64,000 bases of DNA from Lactobacillus kullabergensis (GTDB taxonomy: Bacteria > Bacillota > Bacilli > Lactobacillales > Lactobacillaceae). Shown one piece after another: positions 7,722-16,655 of this stretch. The translations under genes and the position numbers were made by a program. The notes beneath the pieces are model-generated. The model was not told where the DNA came from and searched no databases. It worked only from the letters and a program-made list of their open reading frames with translations. Where the stretch lies: NCBI RefSeq assembly GCF_000967195.1, contig NZ_KQ033871.1, positions 1,867,035-1,931,034 of the forward strand. Reading direction: 5' to 3'. The stretch's first letter is position 1. Every line of letters begins with the position of its first letter.

Positions 7722-8039
7722 ATGAATTTGGGCGATATTTTTATAACATACCTTGAATACGAAGATGTACCAAACGGAAAAAGTCGGCCAGTTTTATATA
7801 TTGAGCAGGATGATGAATTTTATTATGTATTTAAAATTACCAGTAAATATCAGAATAAATCAAAACACATTCGCGCAAAGTATGCTAAAATTACCGATTG
7901 GCAAAAGTCTGGCCTTAACAAGGAATCATGGATAGACTGTAATAAGCGTTATCAGCTAAGAATTGATAAAACAAGACTAAAAGGTATTGGTTATTTAACG
8001 GTAACTGATTTAAATAATCTTAAGAAATTTATGTGGTAG
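7722..8039 (+). CDS. PemK/MazF-like toxin
   Basis: The 105-residue protein starts MNLGDIFITYLEYEDVPNGK and continues SRPVLYIEQDDEFYYVFKIT, the layout of the PemK/MazF beta-barrel (G-D-I/V, then K-x-R-P-x-L/V). Related proteins cleave mRNA at short sequences. The segment SWIDCNKRYQLRI corresponds to the usual S-x-V/I-x-C/D-x-x-R region. It follows the antitoxin with ribosome site AAGGAGA. A RelB/DinJ-type antitoxin with a MazF-fold toxin is a mixed pairing, since DinJ normally partners YafQ and RelB partners RelE. Confidence 0.78.
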   Translation: MNLGDIFITYLEYEDVPNGKSRPVLYIEQDDEFYYVFKITSKYQNKSKHIRAKYAKITDWQKSGLNKESWIDCNKRYQLRIDKTRLKGIGYLTVTDLNNLKKFMW

Positions 8040-8060
8040 AGAACAACTGGGACAAGTATG

Positions 8061-8142
8061 AAAAAGGCACTGAGTTTTGATGTGAACCCTAAAATTAGGA
8101 CAAATTTGGGGGTCATATCATTTTGATACTCAATGCCTTTTA
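8061..8142. terminator. convergent terminator interrupted by the second 43-bp palindrome
   Basis: AAAAAGGCACTGAGT (8061-8075) pairs with ACTCAATGCCTTTTT (8128-8142) with one mismatch. It separates the toxin gene from the convergent flavoprotein gene. Removing the 43-bp insert and one TTT leaves a compact, near-perfect terminator hairpin. Confidence 0.8.
8078..8120. repeat. 43-bp IS-end-like palindromic element, copy 2
   Basis: It is identical to 4629-4671 except GGGGGTCATATCA in place of GGGGGTTATATCA at the right end. TTT stands on both sides, consistent with a 3-bp target duplication. Both copies have the same orientation and both lie in the loop of a convergent terminator. Confidence 0.7.
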
Positions 8143-8196
8143 ATTGTTCTAAGAGAAGCAGGTTTTTTCAAACCCATTTAAATTTCAAACAACCAT

Positions 8197-10008
8197 TTAT
8201 TTAATTTTGCTCAATGCATCCCTGACAGCATCTTTTAATCCTCTAGTAGTATTAGAGGCGCCCGAAACCGCATCTACGTCAACCTTATTTTCATCGACCA
8301 TTTTTTGAGGTAATTCGTTAATTGCTTTTTGACCATAGTCATCGGATTCAGCTTGTTTCAGAACTTCAACTTTTTTGAGGTTCTTTTGCTTATCAGCTGT
8401 TACTCTGACAACTATTTCATCTCCCATTCCTTTAGTAGATTTACCAATATATTGTTCAGGGCCAGTCGGATATTCTTCTTTCTTAATATCAGAAGCAAGT
8501 GGACGTGGCTTTAACGGCTTTTCATGCTTAGGAGAAGGTACATTAACTTCTGCGATATCGTCTTTAGGATGGGCTGCATTTTGACCGGCAATTTTACCGA
8601 AAATCAAACAGTCGCCCAAATCCGAACCACCTTGATATAAGTTAGACATATTACTGCCCAGTTCACCAGCACCATATAAATGTGGAATCGGCTTGTGCTC
8701 AGGATCAAGAATTTCAGCTCGGGCATTTCTTCTAGGACCAGCTTCAGACCAGCCAATAGTCTGTACTAGCGGTATAGCATAATACGGACCCTCTTCAGAA
8801 AATGCACTTAAAGTAGCGGGATCACGATGATAAGCATAATCATGCTTCTTTTCGGCAAAAAAGTTAAATTCATCAATTGTACTTTGCAGTTTATCCGCAG
8901 CAACTCCCATCTTTTCTGCTAATTCAGAAACAGAATCAGCTTTAAGAACGGAATTAAGTGCTTTATTATCAGGGAAAGTATCAATCTCACTGATCTTGTC
9001 ATATTGCTTTTGATCAAAGACAAAGTAAGGGTGAATTGGATTCAATGGTTTATACCATGAACCATGATTTTCTACATAGCCTTCACGTGCTCCTTGATCT
9101 TCCTTAAAGTAGCGTGTGCCGTCATCGCCAACCGTAAAAATACTGCCTGTATAGAAGATTGGGTTACCCATATAAAATGGTGCACGCTTCATCCCAGGTT
9201 CATAAAAAGCAAAAGCTTGTTGCATTCCACCGGCCGCATACATTGACATATGCCACATATCCGCACCTGCTTCGTGAGCCAAGTCAATACCCTTACCTTT
9301 ATTATAAAGTGAACCCAGTGGCACTAACTTGTGTGAACCAATGTAATCCTGAACCATTTGCGGATTATTTTCGATACCACCAGTGGTCAACACGACACCA
9401 TTTTTAGCGTAAACATTTAATAAAACATGATCACGCTCAATTTGAGCTCCGACAACTTTTTTACCAGGAGTTTGCAAAATATGCTTAACAGGTGCAGAAT
9501 ACCAAACATCAATCTTATCACTACGATCAAGTACTTTTTGCCGTAAAATGTTCCACAATGAAGCGTTAAAAATACCCTTCTCTATTGTGATCATGTCATA
9601 GCTTTTAGCACCTGGTAGATTAGGATGATCTGCAATTACAGCATCTTCTGGCAGCCCTAAAATAGTTTTATAGCTAACAGGTTCATTAACATCCAGATAT
9701 TTTTTAAAATATTCTTTCATGTGTGTAATGCCATGAACAACTGTGTCTTCTATTTCAGGGTCAATATTAAAGTGTTGTGCCAAATGTTCATAGTAGGACC
9801 GATAATCCTCTTCGCTGCTACTGTAACCTACAAGTTCAGCAGCATATCTTGTATTACCACCTTCATGACCCTCCGGAGCAGAATCAACCAGCAGCACTTT
9901 TGCACCACTATCAGCAGCAAAGCGAGCTGCGGTCGCACCGGCTCCACCGAAGCCCAAGACTACTACATCATAACTTGCATCGTAGTATGTATGTTCATTA
10001 ACTATCAT
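8197..10008 (-). CDS. FAD-dependent fumarate/urocanate-reductase-like flavoprotein with FMN-binding domain
   Basis: The 603-residue protein has an FAD Rossmann motif VLGFGGAGATAA at 17-28, a fumarate-reductase-type FAD domain to about 490, then a C-terminal FMN-binding domain (about 510-603). The motif DAVSGAS at 579-585 fits the ApbE flavinylation consensus, with Ser585 at the usual Thr/Ser acceptor position. Such proteins reduce an enoate (fumarate, urocanate, cinnamates) as an electron sink. The usual T-x-G-G active-site segment here reads TIGWSEAGPRRNARAEIL, so the substrate is uncertain. No signal peptide is visible, so it is cytoplasmic. A cre-like box lies upstream. Confidence 0.88.
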   Translation of the reverse strand: MIVNEHTYYDASYDVVVLGFGGAGATAARFAADSGAKVLLVDSAPEGHEGGNTRYAAELVGYSSSEEDYRSYYEHLAQHFNIDPEIEDTVVHGITHMKEYFKKYLDVNEPVSYKTILGLPEDAVIADHPNLPGAKSYDMITIEKGIFNASLWNILRQKVLDRSDKIDVWYSAPVKHILQTPGKKVVGAQIERDHVLLNVYAKNGVVLTTGGIENNPQMVQDYIGSHKLVPLGSLYNKGKGIDLAHEAGADMWHMSMYAAGGMQQAFAFYEPGMKRAPFYMGNPIFYTGSIFTVGDDGTRYFKEDQGAREGYVENHGSWYKPLNPIHPYFVFDQKQYDKISEIDTFPDNKALNSVLKADSVSELAEKMGVAADKLQSTIDEFNFFAEKKHDYAYHRDPATLSAFSEEGPYYAIPLVQTIGWSEAGPRRNARAEILDPEHKPIPHLYGAGELGSNMSNLYQGGSDLGDCLIFGKIAGQNAAHPKDDIAEVNVPSPKHEKPLKPRPLASDIKKEEYPTGPEQYIGKSTKGMGDEIVVRVTADKQKNLKKVEVLKQAESDDYGQKAINELPQKMVDENKVDVDAVSGASNTTRGLKDAVRDALSKIK

Positions 10009-10112
10009 AATTGACTACCTCTTTTAAAAAAGAATCTTATTTTAGCTTAAAAGACTTAAATTTTTGCCTTTCAGCCTTTAAATATTATCTAGTGTTTATG
10101 TTAATAATATCA

Positions 10113-10126
10113 CATAATCGCTTACA
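10113..10126 (-). promoter_or_regulatory. cre-like box upstream of the flavoprotein gene
   Basis: On the minus strand it reads TGTAAGCGATTATG, 12 of 14 matches to TGNAARCGNWWWCA. It lies about 105 bases before the start codon. This suggests carbon catabolite control. Confidence 0.45.
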
Positions 10127-10158
10127 TTTTTTATTTATCAGCAATTTAAATTCCATGA

Positions 10159-10191
10159 CAAAAAGCAGCTCACTATTAAGTGAACTGCTTT
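10159..10191 (-). terminator. terminator of purA-purB
   Basis: On the minus strand GCAGTTCACT pairs with AGTGAGCTGC and TTTTTG follows. It lies just after the purB stop codon. Confidence 0.85.
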
Positions 10192-10199
10192 ACTATTTA

Positions 10200-11495
10200 T
10201 TATTCTAAGCCAACTTTTTTAAAGATTTCATCAACATGACGCAAATGGTAATGATAATCAAATGCATCAGCTACATCATCTTCTGAAAGATAGTCCATGA
10301 TTGGACTGCTTTCAACTAATTTTCTAAAGGAAATTCCTTCGTTCCAAGATCTCGTGGTTAACTTCTGAACCATATCATAAGCATCTTCACGAGAAAGACC
10401 AGCCTCATCAATTAATTTTAACAGCAAGCGCTGAGAATAAATCAACCCATAAGTTTTATCCATGTTCTTAAGCATGGTTTCTGGAAAAACATCAAGATTG
10501 GTCAAAATGCGATTAAAACGATTGAGCATATAATCAATACCAATTGTAGTATCAGGTAAAATTACACGTTCAGCACTGGAATGGGAAATATCGCGTTCAT
10601 GCCAAAGTGATACATCCTCATAAGCAGTTATAATATAGCCCCGTAAAACCCGTGCCATACCACAAAGATTTTCTGAGCCAATAGGATTACGTTTGTGAGG
10701 CATTGCTGAAGAGCCTTTTTGCCCTGCACGGAAGTGTTCTTCTACTTCGTGAATTTCAGAGCGTTGCAGACTTCTAATTTCGGTTGCCCAATTTTCAATA
10801 CTGGTGGCTATTAGCGCCAAAGTCGCAATATATTCAGCGTGTAAATCGCGTGGCAATACTTGACTGGTAATTGGCTGCTGGGTTAAGCCTAGCTGCTTTA
10901 AAACACTAGTTTCAACAGCTGGCGGCACATTAGCAAAAGTCCCAACGGCTCCGGAAATTTTTCCCGATTCTACCCCTTTTGCTGCATGTTCAAAGCGTTC
11001 AATATCACGCTTAATTTCCGCATACCAGCGAGCTAGTTTCAAGCCAAAAGTAGTGGGTTCAGCTTGCACACCATGCGTGCGCCCCATTTCCACCGTATTT
11101 TTATATTTACGTGCTTTTTCAGCAATTGTCTTTTTTAATTCATGTAGATCTTGAAGAATAATCGCATCTGCCTGTTTTAAGATATATCCTTGTGCCGTAT
11201 CAACAACATCCGTCGAAGTCAGCCCAAAGTGTACCCACTTTTTCTCAGGTCCAAGGCTTTCAGAAACTGTTCGTGTAAAAGCAACCACGTCATGATGAGT
11301 TACCTGCTCTAATTCTGCCACCCGCTCTGGCGTGAAGCTGGCATTTTGGGCAATTTTAGCAGCATCTTCTTTTGGGACTTCGCCTAATTCACTCCAGGCA
11401 TTGGTAGCAGCAATTTCTACTTTTAGCCATGCTTCATATTTATTTTCATCAGACCATATTTTACCCATTTCAGGGCGAGTATAACGTTCCAGCAT
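10200..11495 (-). CDS. purB: adenylosuccinate lyase
   Basis: PurB releases fumarate from adenylosuccinate to give AMP, and from SAICAR in de novo purine synthesis. The 431-residue protein has the superfamily signature GSSAMPHKRNPIGSENL at about 260-276, the catalytic-region histidine segments THHDVVAFTR and MGRTHGVQAEP, and the expected C-terminal domain. It lies 3 bases downstream of purA and forms with it a two-gene IMP-to-AMP unit. The fumarate it releases is a possible substrate for the neighbouring reductase; this is inference only. Confidence 0.96.
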   Translation of the reverse strand: MLERYTRPEMGKIWSDENKYEAWLKVEIAATNAWSELGEVPKEDAAKIAQNASFTPERVAELEQVTHHDVVAFTRTVSESLGPEKKWVHFGLTSTDVVDTAQGYILKQADAIILQDLHELKKTIAEKARKYKNTVEMGRTHGVQAEPTTFGLKLARWYAEIKRDIERFEHAAKGVESGKISGAVGTFANVPPAVETSVLKQLGLTQQPITSQVLPRDLHAEYIATLALIATSIENWATEIRSLQRSEIHEVEEHFRAGQKGSSAMPHKRNPIGSENLCGMARVLRGYIITAYEDVSLWHERDISHSSAERVILPDTTIGIDYMLNRFNRILTNLDVFPETMLKNMDKTYGLIYSQRLLLKLIDEAGLSREDAYDMVQKLTTRSWNEGISFRKLVESSPIMDYLSEDDVADAFDYHYHLRHVDEIFKKVGLE

Positions 11496-11498
11496 AAA

Positions 11499-12794
<1,296 letters not shown>

Positions 12795-12911
12795 TCACCT
12801 CATTAAATTTCTACAAATATCACGTAAATAGTCTAGCAATTTACCATTCTTTAGTCAAATTTAAATGCGAATTATTATAGCAAGTTTATTTTTAATAGTT
12901 CGATTTTTATA

Positions 12912-12940
12912 TTGACAAAAAAAGCTTTTTTGATTATAGT
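12912..12940 (+). promoter_or_regulatory. guaC promoter with palindromic spacer
   Basis: The -35 TTGACA (12912-12917) and -10 TATAGT (12935-12940) are 17 bases apart. The spacer contains the perfect palindrome AAAAAAGCTTTTTT, a possible repressor site or an intrinsically bent tract. Confidence 0.75.
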
Positions 12941-12982
12941 GATTTCGTTTGTAAAGATAGTTAATAAGGAGCCGATTTACTT

Positions 12983-13975
12983 ATGAGCAATTATTTCAGT
13001 ATGGAAGCATTTGATTATGATGATATCCAGCTTGTTCCGAATAAAGGGATCATTAAGAGCCGTCATGATGCAGATACCAGTGTTAAGTTCGGAAACCGAA
13101 CATTTAAAATACCAGTCGTACCTGCCAACATGGAAAGCGTCATTAATGATGACTTAGCAGTCTGGCTCGCACAAAATGGCTACTACTATGTCATGCACCG
13201 CTTTCAACCTGAAAAGCGTTTCGCTTTTATCAAGATGATGCATGAAAAAGGTCTATTTGCTTCTATATCTGTTGGTATTAAAAAAGGCGAATATGATTTT
13301 ATCGATCAGCTGGTTGCTGAAAACATTAAGCCTGAATATATCACGATTGATGTAGCTCATGGGCATTCTGTCTATGTTATTGATATGATTAAATACATCA
13401 AAGAAAAATTGCCGGATACTTTTTTAACAGCAGGTAACATTGCAACCCCTGAAGCCGTACGTGAATTAGAAGGTGCAGGAGCAGACGCCACAAAAGTTGG
13501 TGTTGGTCCTGGCCGCGCTTGCATTACCAAGCTTAAAACCGGCTTTGGCACTGGTGGCTGGCAACTCGCTGCATTAAGAATGTGCAGTAAAGTAGCAAGC
13601 AAACCGCTGATTGCTGATGGCGGCATCCGTTATAACGGCGATATAGCGAAGTCAATTCGGTTTGGCGCTACCATGGTTATGATTGGCTCAATGCTTGCAG
13701 GACATGAAGAGTCCCCTGGTAACGTGATTAAAATTAATGGTAAAACCTATAAGCAATATTGGGGATCAGCTTCTGAAGTCCAAAAAGGTGCCTATCGCAA
13801 TGTTGAGGGTAAACAGATGCTCGTTCCCTACCGCGGCCACATTGCCGATACCTTAAAAGAGATGCAGGAAGATTTGCAATCCTCAATTTCATATGCCGGG
13901 GGCAGAAATCTTAGTTCAATTAAATTAGTTGATTATGTAATTGTTAAAAATACAATTATGAATGGCGACAAATAA
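12983..13975 (+). CDS. guaC: GMP reductase
   Basis: GuaC reductively deaminates GMP to IMP with NADPH, linking guanine and adenine nucleotide pools. The 330-residue TIM-barrel protein has YDDIQLVPN at about 11-19, the catalytic cysteine in [11 protein letters not shown] near 175, the phosphate-binding [21 protein letters not shown] near 210, and no CBS domains. That separates it from IMP dehydrogenase. Ribosome site AAGGAG precedes the ATG. It is divergent from purA and followed by a hairpin terminator. Confidence 0.95.
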   Translation: MSNYFSMEAFDYDDIQLVPNKGIIKSRHDADTSVKFGNRTFKIPVVPANMESVINDDLAVWLAQNGYYYVMHRFQPEKRFAFIKMMHEKGLFASISVGIKKGEYDFIDQLVAENIKPEYITIDVAHGHSVYVIDMIKYIKEKLPDTFLTAGNIATPEAVRELEGAGADATKVGVGPGRACITKLKTGFGTGGWQLAALRMCSKVASKPLIADGGIRYNGDIAKSIRFGATMVMIGSMLAGHEESPGNVIKINGKTYKQYWGSASEVQKGAYRNVEGKQMLVPYRGHIADTLKEMQEDLQSSISYAGGRNLSSIKLVDYVIVKNTIMNGDK

Positions 13976-14046
13976 GCAATTTAAATTTTATCCCCAAATC
14001 ATTGACAAATATGGTAATAATTTGCTTTTTCCGTTAAAATAATGTT

Positions 14047-14084
14047 ATCCCAGTTCTGTTAGGTAGTCAGCGCTGGGATTTTTT
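14047..14084 (+). terminator. terminator after guaC
   Basis: ATCCCAG (14047-14053) pairs with CTGGGAT (14073-14079), followed by a T run. The 19-base loop is long. The remaining 200 bases to 14289 contain no gene that I can see; they should hold the promoter of the secreted-protein cluster. Confidence 0.65.
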
Positions 14085-14289
14085 GTGTTCAAACTATAAA
14101 AGGTTTTGTATCTTTATCAAAGGCTGTTTTGCCTTGCCTAAATCTGAAAGCAGAGCTTATATATTTTCAATTAGTTGCCTGGTATTTCTTTATTTATGCT
14201 TTTTTATCCGCTTTAAAGTGTTACACGAAACATGAAAAGCGTATAATTTGTTTGTAGTAAAGCTAAATTTTGTATAGAGGTAATAAAAA

Positions 14290-14835
14290 ATGAAATTTAA
14301 AAAAGTGATTATGTTGGTAGCTGCCTTAATAAGTGTTGGCACGATTGGCAGTTTTATTAATACGCCAAGTAATGTGCAAGCTAAGCAAACTCAGGCAGTT
14401 TTTCCTAAAAGCTGGCGTGGGACATGGTACTCATATAATTCAAAGACAAAGAAAATCGATAAGATGACTTTCACTAAAACAAAACAAATTTATTACGAAA
14501 ATGGCCACCAGTATCCTAAATTGCTAAAAGCTAAACCTAAGGTTATGCCTAAACCTAGTAAAAAAACAAGATCTTGGGTTTATTTATCAAATAAAATGAC
14601 TCAAAAAGGCTATACTTGGACAGGAGTTGGCATTTGGGGCTACCCTGACGAAGGTACGCTTGATTGGTATAACGTTGCTAAATTAGATGGAAATAAAGTT
14701 TTAGGTTATGCAGAATATCAGAACGTTTATTGGTATGTAGATAGTCACTGGTATCAGACAGCTAAACTTGCCAAAAAGTTAAAAGATCACAAATATCCAA
14801 ATTACGACTTTATTATTGGCGGCGATGACCTATAA
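14290..14835 (+). CDS. hypothetical secreted protein
   Basis: The 181-residue protein has a clear Sec signal peptide (KFKK, hydrophobic VIMLVAALISVGTIGSFI, then NVQAKQ with likely cleavage after Ala at about 34). The mature part is Trp-, Tyr- and Lys-rich, beginning FPKSWRGTWYSYN and including GTWY/WYNV/YWYV strands that look like a small beta-barrel (lipocalin-like) fold. I cannot name the family. It is the first of three consecutive genes for exported proteins. Confidence 0.75.
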   Translation: MKFKKVIMLVAALISVGTIGSFINTPSNVQAKQTQAVFPKSWRGTWYSYNSKTKKIDKMTFTKTKQIYYENGHQYPKLLKAKPKVMPKPSKKTRSWVYLSNKMTQKGYTWTGVGIWGYPDEGTLDWYNVAKLDGNKVLGYAEYQNVYWYVDSHWYQTAKLAKKLKDHKYPNYDFIIGGDDL

Positions 14836-14879
14836 ATTTATCCGTATATTCTTATTCTGTTTTTAAAGGGAAATAAATA

Positions 14880-15482
14880 ATGAAGAAAAAATCAGTTGTT
14901 AAAATTATTGCTACTTTTTTTATGCTATTGACTGGCCTTATTCTATTTTCACCTAAAAGCGTTAGTGCATCTGCTATAACAATTAAAGCAGCTTTTGATA
15001 AAAAATATTATAACGTTAATTCTACTAAAAAGGCTTATAGTGATTGGGTAGGAAATGTTACTTTTTTCACTCGACATCTAAAAGTTAACACGGGAAAGCC
15101 AATGTTCTTTACTCCAAGCATATATGTTGTTAATAAAAAGGCGACAGGACTTTCTGCTAAAGAAGATGGTATTTACATAAATACAATCGACCACAAAAGG
15201 TTTGTACATGGTCGTGTTTATTTAATGCGATTTCGCTTTGATCTCTCTCACCTTAAGCCCGGGAAAAAATATCGTTTTAAAAATGACATGCTCTTCAATA
15301 GCCCACATTATGCTAAATATCGGTGGTTTACTCAGAAGGCTTCACGCAAAGGCAATCTTTCCAATAGTACTCACCTTCCCCAAGTAGACCTGTATGTCAA
15401 CTGTGGCGCCAAGAAATCCTTTTTGAAAAAAGTAATGCATAATAATAAAAAGATCGTTAATTCGAAAATTAAATTATATTAA
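14880..15482 (+). CDS. hypothetical secreted protein
   Basis: The 200-residue protein starts MKKKSVVKIIATFFMLLTG, a Sec signal peptide with probable cleavage in SVSASA near residue 31. The basic mature part has no motif I recognise; beta-strand-like segments (GRVYLMRFRFDLSHLKPGKK) dominate. It has no membrane anchor, LPXTG or lipobox, so release or non-covalent wall attachment is likely. The ribosome site is AAAGGGA, and it lies 44 bases after the preceding secreted-protein gene. Confidence 0.72.
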   Translation: MKKKSVVKIIATFFMLLTGLILFSPKSVSASAITIKAAFDKKYYNVNSTKKAYSDWVGNVTFFTRHLKVNTGKPMFFTPSIYVVNKKATGLSAKEDGIYINTIDHKRFVHGRVYLMRFRFDLSHLKPGKKYRFKNDMLFNSPHYAKYRWFTQKASRKGNLSNSTHLPQVDLYVNCGAKKSFLKKVMHNNKKIVNSKIKLY

Positions 15483-15533
15483 TTTAATAATTTTTTGACT
15501 AATAAGTTTTATTATTTTATGAAGGGAGAAGCA

Positions 15534-16547
15534 ATGAAGAAAAAGAGTTTTATTGCAATAATTGCCAGTATTTTAATATTACTAGGTACTGGTTCATTTA
15601 GTAGTCCGCAACCCGTATCTGCTGCGAAACACCAAATATTTGTTTCCAGCAAAACATATGTCTATGATCACAAGGGCAAGAAAACCAAAAAAGTATACAA
15701 AAAGAGCAAGAGTCTTTATTATACTTCTATTAAAAAGATTAAAGGCTATAAATATTATCGTATCGGTAAAAATAAATACATTCACTATTACGATGGTTTA
15801 CCAATTAATATTGTCAAAACTCCAAAAAATAGGCCTGCTAAAAACGGAGCAAGTTTGATGGATTTTATGGCAAATGATAGTTCGCTAACTACTGCTCAAA
15901 GACAAGAAGCACAAAAAGCAGCCACTTTACTCAGAACTGGAAAAATTGATAATCAAGCGCAAAAAGGTGCACCATCATGGTTCAATACTTATGTCAAGCT
16001 AGGAGGCAAAGATGATGCTACCAGCAACGTTAATATTAAAGCTTCACTTCAGAGTCTTGCTAATGCAAACAAGGAAAGAAAAAGAGCTGGAGTTGGTGAG
16101 CTAAAGATTTCTCCAACTTCTACAGCAATTTCAATGATTGATGCGGATTATCAAAAACAGGGTTCCTTAAATCATCCAGGCTTTTACGGTTATCATTTCA
16201 ACCTGGAAAATCTTTCTGCCGGTGCTGAGCCAATTAGCAACTGGATGACTGAAAAAGTAGCCTGGGAATGGAACGTAAAAAAAAGCCCTAGCCTAGCGCC
16301 TTATGAGTTCACCCCTAATTGGGAAGACCCTGTATATAATCAGGCCGTTTTAGGAACAAACGGTTATAGAATGGCAGGACACTATACCAACTTATTAAAT
16401 AAGGGACATCGCGTAATGGGCATGGCTCATATGACGCAAACTCCTTATGGTGCTGCTGATGCTTTTAACGCAACTAGTGAAGGTGAAGATGGCGCAATTA
16501 CTTTGGCTCAATATAAGGCTATAGTAAAAGAATGGTTAAAGAAATAA
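15534..16547 (+). CDS. secreted CAP-domain protein with SLAP-like N-terminal region
   Basis: The 337-residue protein has a signal peptide ending near SAAKHQ (residue 31). It continues with a basic, Tyr/Lys-rich segment (SKTYVYDHKGKKTKKVYKKS, then YKYYRIGKNKYI) resembling a lactobacillus S-layer-associated (SLAP) repeat. A CAP/SCP-like domain follows from about 170 to the end (NANKERKRAGVGELKISPT, GHYTNLLNK, MGMAHM), as in SEC10/PgrA-type surface proteins. I chose the ATG at 15534 because GGGAG lies just before it; an upstream TTG at 15495 lacks one. Confidence 0.82.
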   Translation: MKKKSFIAIIASILILLGTGSFSSPQPVSAAKHQIFVSSKTYVYDHKGKKTKKVYKKSKSLYYTSIKKIKGYKYYRIGKNKYIHYYDGLPINIVKTPKNRPAKNGASLMDFMANDSSLTTAQRQEAQKAATLLRTGKIDNQAQKGAPSWFNTYVKLGGKDDATSNVNIKASLQSLANANKERKRAGVGELKISPTSTAISMIDADYQKQGSLNHPGFYGYHFNLENLSAGAEPISNWMTEKVAWEWNVKKSPSLAPYEFTPNWEDPVYNQAVLGTNGYRMAGHYTNLLNKGHRVMGMAHMTQTPYGAADAFNATSEGEDGAITLAQYKAIVKEWLKK

Positions 16548-16569
16548 ACGTCTTCACTTCTTAAGTATG

Positions 16570-16626
16570 AAAAAATCTGTTAGTTTATATTGTGAAATCT
16601 CACAATATCTGACTAGCAGATTTTTT
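16570..16626. terminator. bidirectional terminator
   Basis: A large hairpin pairs AAAAAATCTG...TTGTGA with TCACAA...CAGATTTTTT around the loop AATC. It separates the secreted-protein cluster (plus) from adenine deaminase (minus). Confidence 0.85.
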
Positions 16627-16655
16627 GGTTATTATTTAATTAATTTTTTCACTCT

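Noticed and set aside
9721..10014. Open plus-strand frames opposite the flavoprotein gene
   Set aside because: They have no ribosome site, are Cys/Tyr/His-rich with no family resemblance, and lie fully antisense to a convincing gene.
14002..14007. TTGACA after guaC as a promoter
   Set aside because: No -10 box at suitable spacing, and a terminator follows within 45 bases.
15258..15266. CCCGGGAAA in a secreted-protein gene as a Noc site
   Set aside because: Only one half matches the palindrome.
15495..15533. TTG start extending the CAP-domain protein by 13 residues
   Set aside because: The ATG at 15534 has a strong ribosome site and begins a typical signal peptide.
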